In this document: positions 9,020-17,812 of the stretch, in pieces | Layout: each line of letters starts with the position of its first letter | Numbering within the stretch: position 1 is the first letter of the stretch | DNA from: Aureisphaera galaxeae | GTDB taxonomy: Bacteria > Bacteroidota > Bacteroidia > Flavobacteriales > Flavobacteriaceae | Length of the DNA: 64,000 nucleotides | NCBI RefSeq assembly: GCF_028561275.1 | Contig: NZ_JAQQTF010000004.1 | Coordinates: forward strand, 372,001 to 436,000 | Direction of reading: 5' to 3' | Notes under the pieces: model-generated | What the model was told of the DNA's origin: nothing | The model's input: only the letters and a program-made list of their open reading frames with translations | Database searches by the model: none | Program-made: the position numbers and the translations under genes

Positions 9020-9597
9020 AGATGAAACAACAAACTATCAAAAAAGGACTCTTACTTTTCGTAGCATTACTTACCATGAATTTGGCAAGTGCGCAAACCA
9101 AGATTGGAAGCGTTACCCTCCCCAATTCTACAAGCTTTAATGGAGAAGAGTTGGTGCTGAACGGTGGCGGTATACGTAAGAAAGCCTTCTTTAAATTATA
9201 TTCTGCCGGACTATATTTAAAATCGAAATCTGGAGATGCCAGTAGCATCATTAATGCCGATGAGACCATGGCCATTAAAATGGAGATTACGTCCAAATTG
9301 GTTTCCAGCGACCGTATGAAAAGCGCAGTGAATGACGGTTTCGATGCTGCCATGAATGGTGACACGTCTTCCTTATCTTCTGAAATAGAGAAGTTTATAG
9401 GTTTCTTTAGCGAGGAGATCGTGAAAGGAAATATCTTCGATATTACGTACCAAAGCGGCCGTGGAGCCGTTATCTATAAAAACGGAAAAGAATTGGGAGT
9501 TATTCCCGGTATGAAATTCAAAAAAGCCCTTTTCGGTATTTGGTTGGGAGAAGATCCTGCCGATGACAACCTGAAAGACGGTATGCTAGGAAAGTAA
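9016..9597 (+). CDS. Exported chalcone isomerase-like protein
   Basis: 193 residues with a signal peptide (cleavage likely after LASAQ, about residue 27). The mature part is the chalcone-isomerase-like fold: KIGSVTLPNSTSFNGEELVL at the start, FFKLYSAGLYLKSKS, and FKKALFGIWLGEDPADDNLK at the end. Bacterial members of this family are thought to bind fatty acid-like ligands rather than isomerise flavonoids, and they are periplasmic. Starts inside the stop codon of the BrkB-family gene (ATGA), so translation is coupled. Confidence 0.8.
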   Translation: MKMKQQTIKKGLLLFVALLTMNLASAQTKIGSVTLPNSTSFNGEELVLNGGGIRKKAFFKLYSAGLYLKSKSGDASSIINADETMAIKMEITSKLVSSDRMKSAVNDGFDAAMNGDTSSLSSEIEKFIGFFSEEIVKGNIFDITYQSGRGAVIYKNGKELGVIPGMKFKKALFGIWLGEDPADDNLKDGMLGK

Positions 9598-9608
9598 AAC
9601 CACCACCT

Positions 9609-10034
9609 ATGAAAACAAAAATCGCCCTATTATCTGCCTTACTACTCACCTTTACCATAACCGCACAAGATGTTATGGGCAAATGGAAGACTGTTGACGA
9701 TGTTTCCGGAGAAGCCAAATCCATCCTCGAGATCTATGAAGAAGATGGAAAGGTATACGGAAAAGTAGTCGAGATCATTAAAAAAGACCGTCAAGATGCC
9801 GTATGCGATCAATGCAAAGGAGAGGACAAAGGAAAACCCATAATGGGAATGACCATTATTAGAGGACTGGAGAAGGATGGCGATGAGTACAATGGTGGAA
9901 AGATACTGGATCCTGAAAATGGAAAATTGTACAAATGCTATATCACCCTAGAGGATGATAAAACGCTCAAGGTACGTGGCTACATCGGATTTTCCCTTTT
10001 GGGAAGAACCCAATACTGGTATCGCGTAGAATAA
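9609..10034 (+). CDS. Exported DUF2147 protein
   Basis: 141 residues, signal peptide MKTKIALLSALLLTFTITAQ, then the DUF2147 domain: GKWKTVDDVSGEAKSILEI, a short CDQCKGE loop, GMTIIRGLEKDGDEYNGGKI, and LKVRGYIGFSLLGRTQYWYR. The domain is a small lipocalin-like beta-barrel of unknown ligand, common in Bacteroidota and Proteobacteria. It lies 11 bases after the chalcone-isomerase-like gene, the last of this four-gene operon, and is followed by a strong terminator. Confidence 0.85.
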   Translation: MKTKIALLSALLLTFTITAQDVMGKWKTVDDVSGEAKSILEIYEEDGKVYGKVVEIIKKDRQDAVCDQCKGEDKGKPIMGMTIIRGLEKDGDEYNGGKILDPENGKLYKCYITLEDDKTLKVRGYIGFSLLGRTQYWYRVE

Positions 10035-10056
10035 GCATTGTTCATAAAATAGTACC

Positions 10057-10087
10057 AAGGCTGTTCGTATTTTGAACAGCCTTTTTT
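10057..10087 (+). terminator. Rho-independent terminator after DUF2147 gene
   Basis: AAGGCTGTTC (10057-10066) pairs with GAACAGCCTT (10074-10083) and is followed by a T-run. Confidence 0.9.
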
Positions 10088-10118
10088 AATTTTAAACGCG
10101 AATAGCAATATACTTCCT

Positions 10119-12566
10119 TTGTATTTTATCGATGTCATTCTTCCCATTCCCTTAAAGCAGCACTTTACCTATAGTGTGAATAAGGATGAGGCCTATTTCT
10201 TGAAGCCTGGAATGCGCGTGTCTGTTCCTTTTGGTAAATCTAAAGTCTACACGGCCTTGGTATATGGAGTACATCAAAATGAACCTCCTACTTATGAAAC
10301 CAAAAGCATCGATCAGATACTGGATGAAACTCCTTTGGTTACGCCTACACAGCTGAAACATTGGGAATGGATTGCCAAGTATTACATGTGTACCCTAGGG
10401 GAAGTGATCAGGGCAGCGCTACCAAGTGCCTTCCTTTTGGAAAGTGAAACCATCATTACCCGAACGGCCAAGGAACCTTTAGATGATTCCGAATTGACCG
10501 ACGATGAATTTATGGTACATGAAGCGTTAACCCATCAGTCTTCATTGCATATAAATGACATTCGAAGCTTACTGGATCGGAAGAACGTGGTGAAGGTAAT
10601 TCAAACCCTTTTGGAAAAGGGACTGATCTCCGTGCAGGAGGAAGTATTCGAACAGTATAAGCCCAGATTGAAACGTTACCTACGTTTATCCAGCCCTTTT
10701 TCTGAAGAGGATTCCCTTCGGGAGTTGTTGGATTCCATGTCCCGAGCTCCTAAGCAACGACAGGTACTTATGACACTTTTCATGCTATCTGCTACTGAAG
10801 AACATGTAGAATCTACTCAACTTCAGAAGAAATCGGACAGTAATGCCCCGGTACTTCGAACCTTGATTGACAAAGGGATATTGGAAGAGTATTACCTTCA
10901 GAAAGATCGAGTAGAATATAAAGGCGAGGCTCCCTCGGAAGTGAAAAAGCTAAGTCCGGCGCAGGAAAAGGCATTGGAACAGATTGAAGCTTCGTTTCAG
11001 GAAAAAGAAATCACATTATTGCATGGTGTTACCTCTAGTGGAAAGACAGAAGTGTACGTGCAATTGATTGATAGCCTGCTTTCCACAGGGAAACAGATTT
11101 TGTACATGCTTCCCGAGATAGCCCTTACTGCGCAGCTTATAACTAGACTGCAGCATTATTTTGGGGAGAAGGTCTCCGTATACCATTCTAAATATTCCTT
11201 GAATGAACGGGTGGAGGTGTGGAAGAATGTATTGGCACAAAGATCCAAAGCACAGATTGTTATAGGGGCGAGATCGTCTTTGTTTTTGCCCTTTCAGAAT
11301 TTGGGAATGGTCATTATAGATGAAGAGCATGAACCTTCTTTTAAGCAATACAGTCCTGCCCCTAGATATCATGCACGGGATACCGCTATGGTTTTGGCGC
11401 AAATGCACGGGGCAAAAGTACTGTTAGGGTCTGCCACGCCTTCTTTGGAATCCTATTACAATGCCCAAGAAGATAAATTTGGCCTGGTACTGCTCAAGGA
11501 ACGCTATGGCAATGTATTGATGCCGGACATTGAATTGGTGGACATACGCGATAAGCTGAAGAGAAAGCGGATGAAGGGCCATTTTAGTGATCGCTTATTG
11601 GAAGCTATGGAAGAGGCTTTGGAAGAGAAGGAACAAATCATTTTGTTTCAGAACCGACGTGGTTTTTCACCAGTGGTAGAATGCACGACTTGTGGGGTAG
11701 CGCCTCAATGTCCCAATTGCGATGTGAGTCTGACCTACCATCAGCATCGTAACGAATTGCGATGCCATTATTGCGGCTATCAGATGGCCATGTTGGTTTC
11801 CTGTATGGCTTGCGGAAGCGATACCTTGGACCCTAAAGGCTTCGGAACCGAACAAATAGAGGAGGAGTTGAGAGCGCTATTTCCCAATCAGCGTATTGCC
11901 CGAATGGATCAGGATACCACCAAAGGAAAGCACGCCTATGAGAAATTGATCGAACGTATGGAAAATGGAGAGATCGATATTCTGGTGGGAACGCAGATGC
12001 TTGCCAAGGGATTGGATTTTAGAAATGTAAGCTTGGTAGGGGTCATGAATGCCGATAATTTGTTGAATTTTCCAGATTTCCGGGCGCATGAAAGGAGTTA
12101 TCAGTTACTGCAACAAGTTTCGGGTAGGGCAGGGCGTACTGAGAAACGGGGAAAAGTGATCATTCAGAGTTATAATCCGCTGCATCAGATTTTGCAACAA
12201 GTAAGTGTGAATGATTATGAAGGCATGTACAAGGAACAATCGGAAGAACGATATCAGTATAAATATCCGCCGCATTACAGAACCATTCGTATTACCTTCA
12301 AACACCGAAATTTTGGAACTATGCAAAAGGCTTCTGTATGGTTTGGCGAAGTCCTACGCCTTCAATTGAAAGAACAGGTGTTGGGTCCCGAAAGTCCCGC
12401 TATTTCAAGGATTCGGAACGAGTTCATTTCTAATATTCTGGTAAAAATACCCAAGCAGCAATCCCTTCAGAAAACAAAAACATTTATACAAAAGGTGCAA
12501 CAACGGTTTAATGCCCAAAAGGAGTTCTCTCGGGTAAAGGTAATTATGGATGTAGATAATTATTAG
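10119..12566 (+). CDS. priA: Primosomal replication protein N' (PriA helicase)
   Basis: 815 residues. PriA is a 3'-5' superfamily 2 helicase that recognises stalled forks and reloads the replicative helicase. Seen here: N-terminal 3'BD (YFIDVILPIPLKQHFTYSV), Walker A GVTSSGKTEVY (about 303-313), DEEH box IIDEEHEP, and the eight-cysteine zinc region CTTCGVAPQCPNC...CHYC...CMAC. The C-terminal helicase lobe carries LVGTQMLAKGLDF and QVSGRAGR. The start is a TTG at 10119; there is no in-frame ATG upstream and the protein begins exactly where family members do. Its stop overlaps that of the convergent LytTR gene by four bases (TTAG). Confidence 0.95.
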   Translation: MYFIDVILPIPLKQHFTYSVNKDEAYFLKPGMRVSVPFGKSKVYTALVYGVHQNEPPTYETKSIDQILDETPLVTPTQLKHWEWIAKYYMCTLGEVIRAALPSAFLLESETIITRTAKEPLDDSELTDDEFMVHEALTHQSSLHINDIRSLLDRKNVVKVIQTLLEKGLISVQEEVFEQYKPRLKRYLRLSSPFSEEDSLRELLDSMSRAPKQRQVLMTLFMLSATEEHVESTQLQKKSDSNAPVLRTLIDKGILEEYYLQKDRVEYKGEAPSEVKKLSPAQEKALEQIEASFQEKEITLLHGVTSSGKTEVYVQLIDSLLSTGKQILYMLPEIALTAQLITRLQHYFGEKVSVYHSKYSLNERVEVWKNVLAQRSKAQIVIGARSSLFLPFQNLGMVIIDEEHEPSFKQYSPAPRYHARDTAMVLAQMHGAKVLLGSATPSLESYYNAQEDKFGLVLLKERYGNVLMPDIELVDIRDKLKRKRMKGHFSDRLLEAMEEALEEKEQIILFQNRRGFSPVVECTTCGVAPQCPNCDVSLTYHQHRNELRCHYCGYQMAMLVSCMACGSDTLDPKGFGTEQIEEELRALFPNQRIARMDQDTTKGKHAYEKLIERMENGEIDILVGTQMLAKGLDFRNVSLVGVMNADNLLNFPDFRAHERSYQLLQQVSGRAGRTEKRGKVIIQSYNPLHQILQQVSVNDYEGMYKEQSEERYQYKYPPHYRTIRITFKHRNFGTMQKASVWFGEVLRLQLKEQVLGPESPAISRIRNEFISNILVKIPKQQSLQKTKTFIQKVQQRFNAQKEFSRVKVIMDVDNY

Positions 12567-13276
12567 TTGCGCATGGAAGCAGCAAGGGCTTCGACCAAAT
12601 CGGCTTTACGGTTACGACTTAATGGTAACTGCTCATTTTCCAACTCGATCACCTTGCTATTGTAACGCTCTACTTTGTCCAAGTTTACGATATATGACTT
12701 GTGAATTCGTAGGAAACGCTCTTTTGGTAACAATGCCTCGAACGCCTTCATGGTAGATAAAACTACCAAGGCATCATGCTCGGTTACCAATTTCACATAG
12801 TCTCCCAGTGCTTCGATATAGCGCAATTCGTTTAAGAATACTTTACGCTTCTTAAGGTTACTCTTCACAAAGATGAAGTCTTCATCATCGAATCCGTCTT
12901 CGTTACGCATTTTGTAGTTAACAATGGCTTTGTGAACAGCATTTAGGAAACGTTCTTTGGAAATAGGCTTACGCAAGTAGTCTACAGCGTCGTAATCGAA
13001 TGCTTTAAAGGCATATTTGGTTTTTCCAGTAACGAAAATAATCTGCGGCTTGTGCGTAAGATCGTCTAACAGGTCGAAACCTGAAAGAATCGGCATTTCG
13101 ATGTCTAGGAAAATCAAATCTATCTCTGTAGTAGCCAACCCCATCTTGGCTTCGATAGCGTTGTTATACTCAGCAACTAGATCCAGAGAAGGGTGGTTCT
13201 CTATAAGCTTTACAATGGAAAGCCGTTGCAGGGTAGAGTCATCTACTATAGCACATTTTAGTATAGGTTTATCCAC
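12563..13276 (-). CDS. LytTR-family response regulator
   Basis: 237 residues. Receiver domain 1-about 120 (acidic VDD at 11-13, phospho-acceptor Asp58 in IFLDIEMP, K in YLRKPIS). Then a LytTR DNA-binding domain (FIFVKSNLKKRKVFLNELRYIEALGDYV, ERFLRIHKSYIVNLDKV). Starts with GTG at 13276. Members are usually paired with LytS-like or DUF-type histidine kinases; none is adjacent, so it is an orphan here. Divergently placed to the rpsF operon. Confidence 0.9.
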   Translation of the reverse strand: MDKPILKCAIVDDSTLQRLSIVKLIENHPSLDLVAEYNNAIEAKMGLATTEIDLIFLDIEMPILSGFDLLDDLTHKPQIIFVTGKTKYAFKAFDYDAVDYLRKPISKERFLNAVHKAIVNYKMRNEDGFDDEDFIFVKSNLKKRKVFLNELRYIEALGDYVKLVTEHDALVVLSTMKAFEALLPKERFLRIHKSYIVNLDKVERYNSKVIELENEQLPLSRNRKADLVEALAASMRN

Positions 13277-13406
13277 GGTAGTAAGGTTTAGCTCATCACA
13301 ATATTAATAAAAAAAATCGACGAAATGCAACATTTTTTAACTTTTAACGAATAAAATGAACGTTTTATCCTTACTTGTAAGAAAAGCTGAAATGTTATAC
13401 CGTAGG

Positions 13407-13437
13407 TTTGATTATTGGATTTATTGTAGTACTTTTG
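13407..13437 (+). promoter_or_regulatory. Promoter of the rpsF-rpsR-rplI operon
   Basis: Perfect Bacteroidota vegetative promoter: -33 TTTG (13407-13410), 19-base spacer, -7 TACTTTTG (13430-13437). Start of rpsF is 47 bases downstream. Confidence 0.85.
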
Positions 13438-13483
13438 CACGCTCTTGGCAAAGTGCTGAGAATCATTAATTAAATTCATTTAC

Positions 13484-13822
13484 ATGAAACATTACGAAAC
13501 TGTTTTCATTTTGAATCCCGTTTTATCTGAAGAGCAGATAAAGGAAACAGTAAAGAAGTACGAAGATCTTCTCGTTTCTAGAGGTGCCAAGATGGTATCA
13601 AAAGAGGACTGGGGCCTTAAAAAATTGGCTTACCCGATCCAACACAAGAAAAGTGGTTTTTACCATTTGTTTGAGTACACCGTAGGTGGTGATGCTATCA
13701 ACGAATTAGAGGTTGAATTCAGAAGGGACGAGCGCATCATGCGTTACCTTACTGTAGCTTTGGACAAGTACGCTGTTGCTTGGGCCGAAAAGAGAAGAAA
13801 CCGTAACAAACAAAAAGCATAA
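13484..13822 (+). CDS. rpsF: 30S ribosomal protein S6
   Basis: 112 residues, normal length. MKHYETVFILNPVLSEEQIKE, WGLKKLAYPIQHKKSGFYHL and EFRRDERIMRYLTV are S6 hallmarks. S6 binds S18 on the platform of the small subunit. First gene of the conserved rpsF-rpsR-rplI operon, spaced 3 bases from rpsR. Confidence 0.98.
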   Translation: MKHYETVFILNPVLSEEQIKETVKKYEDLLVSRGAKMVSKEDWGLKKLAYPIQHKKSGFYHLFEYTVGGDAINELEVEFRRDERIMRYLTVALDKYAVAWAEKRRNRNKQKA

Positions 13823-13825
13823 GGT

Positions 13826-14122
13826 ATGGCATCTATAGAACAACAAGCAAAAGGAAAGAAAGACGGAGAGATTAGATATCTTACGCCTTTAAACATTGAG
13901 ACTACCAAAGCCAAGAAGTATTGTCGCTTCAAAAAATCCGGTATAAAGTATATTGACTATAAGGATCCTGATTTCCTTATGAAGTTCGTTAACGAACAAG
14001 GTAAAATCTTACCTCGTCGTCTAACAGGAACTTCCCTTAAGTACCAACGTAAAGTAGCCGTTGCTATTAAAAGAGCGCGTCACTTGGCACTTATGCCATA
14101 CGTAACCGATTTGTTGAAATAA
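13826..14122 (+). CDS. rpsR: 30S ribosomal protein S18
   Basis: 98 residues. [22 protein letters not shown] and the C-terminal [33 protein letters not shown] are S18 signatures. Dimerises with S6 on 16S rRNA. Only the first Cys of the possible zinc motif is present, so it is a zinc-independent form. Confidence 0.98.
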   Translation: MASIEQQAKGKKDGEIRYLTPLNIETTKAKKYCRFKKSGIKYIDYKDPDFLMKFVNEQGKILPRRLTGTSLKYQRKVAVAIKRARHLALMPYVTDLLK

Positions 14123-14137
14123 AAAGCAGATAGAGAT

Positions 14138-14590
14138 ATGGAACTAATATTAAAGAAAGACGTAGAGAACCTTGGCTTCGCAGATGACGTAGTAAAGGTT
14201 AAGAACGGATACGGTAGAAACTACCTAATCCCTCAAGGATACGCGGTGTTAGCAACTCCATCTGCTAAGAAAGTATTGGCAGAGACGTTGAAGCAACGTG
14301 CATTTAAAGAAAAGAAAATCGTAGAAGACGCTCAGAAAGAAGCGGATAAATTAAACGGTCTTGAAATCAAGATCGCTGCTAAGGCAGGAGAAGCAGACAA
14401 GTTGTTTGGTTCTGTTACCAATGCAGATTTGGCCGCAGCTTTAGAGAAAGAAGGCGTTACCATCGAGAAGAAATTTATCTCCATCGCTGGAGGAACTGTG
14501 AAGCGTACCGGAAATTACGATGCTAAGATCCGTTTCCACAGGGACGTGATTGTAGATTTCGCGTTCGACGTAGTCGCAGAAGCTAAATAA
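14138..14590 (+). CDS. rplI: 50S ribosomal protein L9
   Basis: 150 residues. N-terminal RNA-binding domain with MELILKKDVENLGFADDVV and the signature VKNGYGRNYLIPQGYAV, then a long Lys/Glu-rich connecting helix and the C-terminal domain with KLFGSVTNADLA. Last gene of the operon, followed by a terminator. Confidence 0.98.
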   Translation: MELILKKDVENLGFADDVVKVKNGYGRNYLIPQGYAVLATPSAKKVLAETLKQRAFKEKKIVEDAQKEADKLNGLEIKIAAKAGEADKLFGSVTNADLAAALEKEGVTIEKKFISIAGGTVKRTGNYDAKIRFHRDVIVDFAFDVVAEAK

Positions 14591-14613
14591 GAATAGCAAC
14601 AGAATACATTATA

Positions 14614-14640
14614 AACCGCTCAAATTTTGGGCGGTTTTTT
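14614..14640 (+). terminator. Terminator of the rpsF operon
   Basis: ACCGCTC (14615-14621) pairs with GGGCGGT (14629-14635, one G-T wobble) followed by TTTTTT. Confidence 0.85.
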
Positions 14641-14646
14641 ATTACC

Positions 14647-15120
14647 ATGAAATACACCAGACTTACGAAGGAGCAGTTGGAAGAACTTCACCAAGAATTC
14701 ATCAATTTCTTGGCAACCCAATCTATTACGGGAGAAGAGTGGAAGAAAATCAAAAAGGAACAACCTCAAGTCGCCGAAGAAGAGATCGATGTTTTTAGCG
14801 ATCTCATTTGGGAAGGCGTGCTCAACAAAGCAGAGTACCTTCAAAATGCATCTGCCAAGCAACTATTCCTTTTTAAGTTAACAACTGCACAAATGCATCT
14901 TATCATGGTAAAAGTCCATGTTCAGGATGTGGATATTACCACTCAGGAAGGAATGGATTGGCTTCAAAACAACATTCAAAAAGACGGGGTAGAGTTGTTT
15001 ACAGCTTCTAAGCCTTATGGAGAAGACAGAAACAAAGATGTTTTCGGTCTTATTCAGCAAGGGGCTTCCATCGTAGATGGAACCTTGTACGAAGCTTTTT
15101 CAAAGTTTATTGGGAATTAA
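14647..15120 (+). CDS. DUF6495-like cytosolic protein
   Basis: 157 residues, no signal peptide or membrane segment, largely helical and acidic. Start MKYTRLTKEQLEELHQEFIN, middle EEEIDVFSDLIWEGVLNKA, end GLIQQGASIVDGTLYEAFS. It resembles the Flavobacteriia family I know as DUF6495, function unknown; the family name is from memory. It lies directly after the L9 terminator, whose T-run ends six bases before its ATG. Its TAA overlaps the stop of a convergent microprotein (TTAA at 15117-15120). Confidence 0.7.
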   Translation: MKYTRLTKEQLEELHQEFINFLATQSITGEEWKKIKKEQPQVAEEEIDVFSDLIWEGVLNKAEYLQNASAKQLFLFKLTTAQMHLIMVKVHVQDVDITTQEGMDWLQNNIQKDGVELFTASKPYGEDRNKDVFGLIQQGASIVDGTLYEAFSKFIGN

Positions 15121-15239
15121 TTATCCCGATCCTCAAAATCCTCTCCTTGCTTTATTTTGATCCGCCGTATAACAAGGTAGACCAAAATAAAGAATATGGC
15201 TACATAAATAAGGCCGTATAAAAATAATCCTATATCCAT
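15117..15239 (-). CDS. 40-residue single-pass membrane microprotein
   Basis: Short reading frame starting ATG at 15239, immediately after the last base of the YbjQ stop codon, and ending TAA at 15119-15117. The peptide begins MDIGLFLYGLIYVAIFFILV, has one hydrophobic helix (about residues 4-24), then a basic stop-transfer patch (RRIKIK) and an acidic tail (EDFEDRDN). The zero-base spacing to ybjQ and the clean membrane topology argue for a real, translationally coupled gene. Unknown function. Confidence 0.65.
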   Translation of the reverse strand: MDIGLFLYGLIYVAIFFILVYLVIRRIKIKQGEDFEDRDN

Positions 15240-15554
15240 TTACTTAAGTTTTACTGCGGTTCCGTAAGCTAAGATTTCAGAAGCACCCTGCATGATCATG
15301 CTGGTGGTTAATCGAACATTGACAACCGCATCCGCACCCAGACGGTTGGCATCTGCCATCATTCGCTGTATGGCTTGCTCTCTTGCATGGGCCTGCAGTT
15401 TGGTATATTCTTCAATTTCTCCTCCTACAATGTTTTTAAGACCAGCAAAGATATCACGGCCAATATTACGGGCCCGTACCGTACTTCCTCTCGCAATTCC
15501 TAAGGTTTCAGCAATCTCTTTATTGGGAACAGTTTCCGTAGTTGAAATAATCAT
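15240..15554 (-). CDS. YbjQ family (DUF74) protein
   Basis: 104 residues from ATG 15554 (MIISTTETVPNKEIAETLG), which matches the family start; a 10-codon upstream extension is unlikely to be translated. Family blocks: GIARGSTVRARNIGRDIFAG, YTKLQAHAREQAIQRM, GADAVVNVRLTTSMIM. YbjQ proteins form pentamers and are annotated as heavy-metal-binding, with weak experimental support. Cytosolic. Directly coupled to the downstream microprotein. Confidence 0.9.
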   Translation of the reverse strand: MIISTTETVPNKEIAETLGIARGSTVRARNIGRDIFAGLKNIVGGEIEEYTKLQAHAREQAIQRMMADANRLGADAVVNVRLTTSMIMQGASEILAYGTAVKLK

Positions 15555-15665
15555 ATGGTAAGAATTTATATTAAAAATGCTCAAAACTAAATGGGCTTAC
15601 CTATTTGTCGACAAGGCATATGATTACGTTACATTAAGTGAAATCAATATAGGAATAATGGGGGC

Positions 15666-16385
15666 CTAAGAGTACTTTTCCTTGGCATATTTGGCGTTCA
15701 AAAGGATGATATCTGTGAAATCCTGAGGGCTTAGATTAAGGGAAGTCAAGCGAATTTCTACTATTCCTTTCGTAATGGTTCCAAGCACCATTACAAAACC
15801 ACTCTTGCCTTCGTTCACAACACCAAAATCCACAATATCTTGCCAGTTCACATGATTGCCGAAGTATTCAATTCCATGTCTTCGGATCGAGATCTTGGTT
15901 TCCAATTTCATGAAAAAAGATCTATAGGTAAATGTTCCTATGACGAGGAAAAGGACTACCATCCCAACTAAAACACCCTTTTCTAGGGTTGAATTCAAGA
16001 AATCCTTGTAGTTAGCTGCGATTAGGTAGATTAGACAGGCAGACATGCCCACAAGTCCTACTTTATCATTTTTTGCACTGTTTTTGAAATTTAACCGATG
16101 CGTTCGCCTAGCCGATTTGTATTTTGGATAATGGGACTTCTCGGGTTTTCTGAATTTGGAGCTCAAGAATACTTCTTCCCAATCGTAGGTAGCATATTTT
16201 TCATCCACCTCTTTTTGAAACTGCCTCCTGTACTTTTCCAGTTCCTGAGGGTTCCGTTCAAATGTTGAGCAGGACTCTTGGAAATCGGCCAATTGATCAG
16301 TTAAAGCACAGAGGAGGCCTTTGTTCAAGTCCTTTTTTTTATGCTTGCAGATTTTGCAATACGATAAATGGTAGTTTCTATTCAA
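15666..16385 (-). CDS. Membrane protein with N-terminal Cys cluster, unknown function
   Basis: 239 residues. The first 40 residues carry CKICKHKKKDLNKGLLC and a further Cys about 17 residues on, a possible small zinc site. Two hydrophobic segments follow (VGLVGMSACLIYLIAA and GVLVGMVVLFLVIGTFTY, about 110-155), then a soluble beta-rich C-terminal domain with KLETKISIRRHGIEYFGNHVNW, which looks PH-like. The only in-frame start is TTG at 16385 (a TAA precedes). It is 23 bases downstream of the ABC permease gene and may be co-transcribed. Family not recognised. Confidence 0.6.
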   Translation of the reverse strand: MNRNYHLSYCKICKHKKKDLNKGLLCALTDQLADFQESCSTFERNPQELEKYRRQFQKEVDEKYATYDWEEVFLSSKFRKPEKSHYPKYKSARRTHRLNFKNSAKNDKVGLVGMSACLIYLIAANYKDFLNSTLEKGVLVGMVVLFLVIGTFTYRSFFMKLETKISIRRHGIEYFGNHVNWQDIVDFGVVNEGKSGFVMVLGTITKGIVEIRLTSLNLSPQDFTDIILLNAKYAKEKYS

Positions 16386-16408
16386 ATATGATGAGTTTTA
16401 AATATTTT

Positions 16409-17650
16409 CTATTCGTATCGTAAACTTTCTATGGGATCCAATTTTGCCGCTTTTTGTGCCGGATAAATCCCAGAAATAAGGGCAACCAAGAAACTTAGTA
16501 CGACAGCCCAGAACATGGCCCCCCATGGGATGATGAATTCCACGTCGAATAGCATGGCAATAAGGTAGCCTACCGCCACACCCAAAATCACGCCCAAAAG
16601 GCAACCAAACTGACCGATAACGATCGATTCAATAAAAAACTGGGTCGAAATCGTGGATCGTTTGGCACCAACCGCCTTTCTAATCCCAATCTCCCGGGTT
16701 CTTTGCGAAACGGTAACCAACATAATGTTCATAAGCGCTATGGATGATCCCAGTATGGTAATCACACTTATGATCCAAGCGGATATGCGAAGTACACTAG
16801 AAACTTCTGCTACAATATTGATAAGATCCTCGCTTCGCTGAATTCCAAAATTGTTTTTCTCCAATGGCTCCAATCGGCGGACATTGCGAAACACTTTCAC
16901 AGCTTCCTCCTGTGCGCTGGGTAACATAGAATTCTCGTCCACCTTCACACTAATGGTGTAGTTAATATTAGGAGTGGTATAAATACCTCTGGCCACTTGT
17001 ATGGGAATGACCACTTTTAGATCTTGATTGTTTCCAAAGGAGGATCCCTTGGATTCCAGCACCCCGATCACTTTAAATTTGGCGCCCCGTACACTAATGG
17101 TCTTACCTATGGGGTTTTCGACCGTGAATAGGTTTTTTAAAAAATCGGAACCTATGACAGCCACCTTGGAGTTGTTCTGAACATCGGTGACGTTTAATCC
17201 ACGTCCCAATTCCACAATGCTACCGGTATTCGACAGGTAATGTTCGTTGGCCCCATATACTTGCACTTCGGGGTCCGTCTTTTTGCTTTCATATTTTACT
17301 TCTGCGGTAGAAGTACCACGAAAGGAAACCGATGTTTGTGAGAAGGGATAGTCGTAGGTGTCTAAAAATCCACGTACATCGTTGTAGGATATAACTGGAT
17401 TGATTTTTTCGCGTCTTCCGCCACCACGCCTTTGGATACTGAATTCGTACCGCTGTATATTAAAGGTATTGGACCCCATGGTATCGAAATCGTTACCAAA
17501 AACAGCTTCCATGGCATCCACACCACTCAACGTGCCTACCAGGGCCAAAATCCCAAAACTAATGATGAAGATCGTTAGGATGGTTTTTAGCAATTGGCTT
17601 CGGATAGATCTCAAAGCAATACGCACGTTTTCACGAAACAACCCGAACAT
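16409..17650 (-). CDS. MacB/FtsX-type ABC transporter permease
   Basis: 413 residues: first membrane segment about 20-45 (LLKTILTIFIISFGILALVG), a periplasmic MacB_PCD domain (about 50-275), and three C-terminal membrane segments of the FtsX domain with the hallmark MLVTVSQRTREIGIRKAVGA and the terminal PAQKAAKLDPIESLRYE. Such permeases pair with a separate MacB-like ATPase and act on lipoproteins, peptides or cell wall regulators rather than classical drug efflux. No ATPase gene is adjacent, so its partner must be elsewhere. Confidence 0.85.
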   Translation of the reverse strand: MFGLFRENVRIALRSIRSQLLKTILTIFIISFGILALVGTLSGVDAMEAVFGNDFDTMGSNTFNIQRYEFSIQRRGGGRREKINPVISYNDVRGFLDTYDYPFSQTSVSFRGTSTAEVKYESKKTDPEVQVYGANEHYLSNTGSIVELGRGLNVTDVQNNSKVAVIGSDFLKNLFTVENPIGKTISVRGAKFKVIGVLESKGSSFGNNQDLKVVIPIQVARGIYTTPNINYTISVKVDENSMLPSAQEEAVKVFRNVRRLEPLEKNNFGIQRSEDLINIVAEVSSVLRISAWIISVITILGSSIALMNIMLVTVSQRTREIGIRKAVGAKRSTISTQFFIESIVIGQFGCLLGVILGVAVGYLIAMLFDVEFIIPWGAMFWAVVLSFLVALISGIYPAQKAAKLDPIESLRYE

Positions 17651-17746
17651 GGAGTGGCCAATTTTATGAGTTAGACTATTGTGGTGTTATAAAGTTACAA
17701 CTTAGCTATTATTTTAAGATATTTGCAGGGTCTTAAAATTCGTGAC

Positions 17747-17782
17747 CTCGATACAATTCGCTTTGCGAATCACTCGGCCACC
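17747..17782 (+). repeat. Half copy of a cloverleaf-forming intergenic repeat
   Basis: CTCGATACA (17747-17755), a perfect hairpin ATTCGC-TTT-GCGAAT (17756-17770), then CACTCGG (17771-17777). The same order occurs in the full copy at 48696-48787, but with a different hairpin sequence that still pairs. The 3' half is missing here. It lies just upstream of hisS. Confidence 0.65.
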
Positions 17783-17812
17783 AAATTCGGTAACTTAATT
17801 AAGGAATATATT

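Noticed and set aside
17723-17812. N-terminal extension of hisS by 30 codons
   Set aside because: The extension runs through the half copy of the cloverleaf repeat and is not like HisRS; TTG at 17813 gives the family N-terminus.
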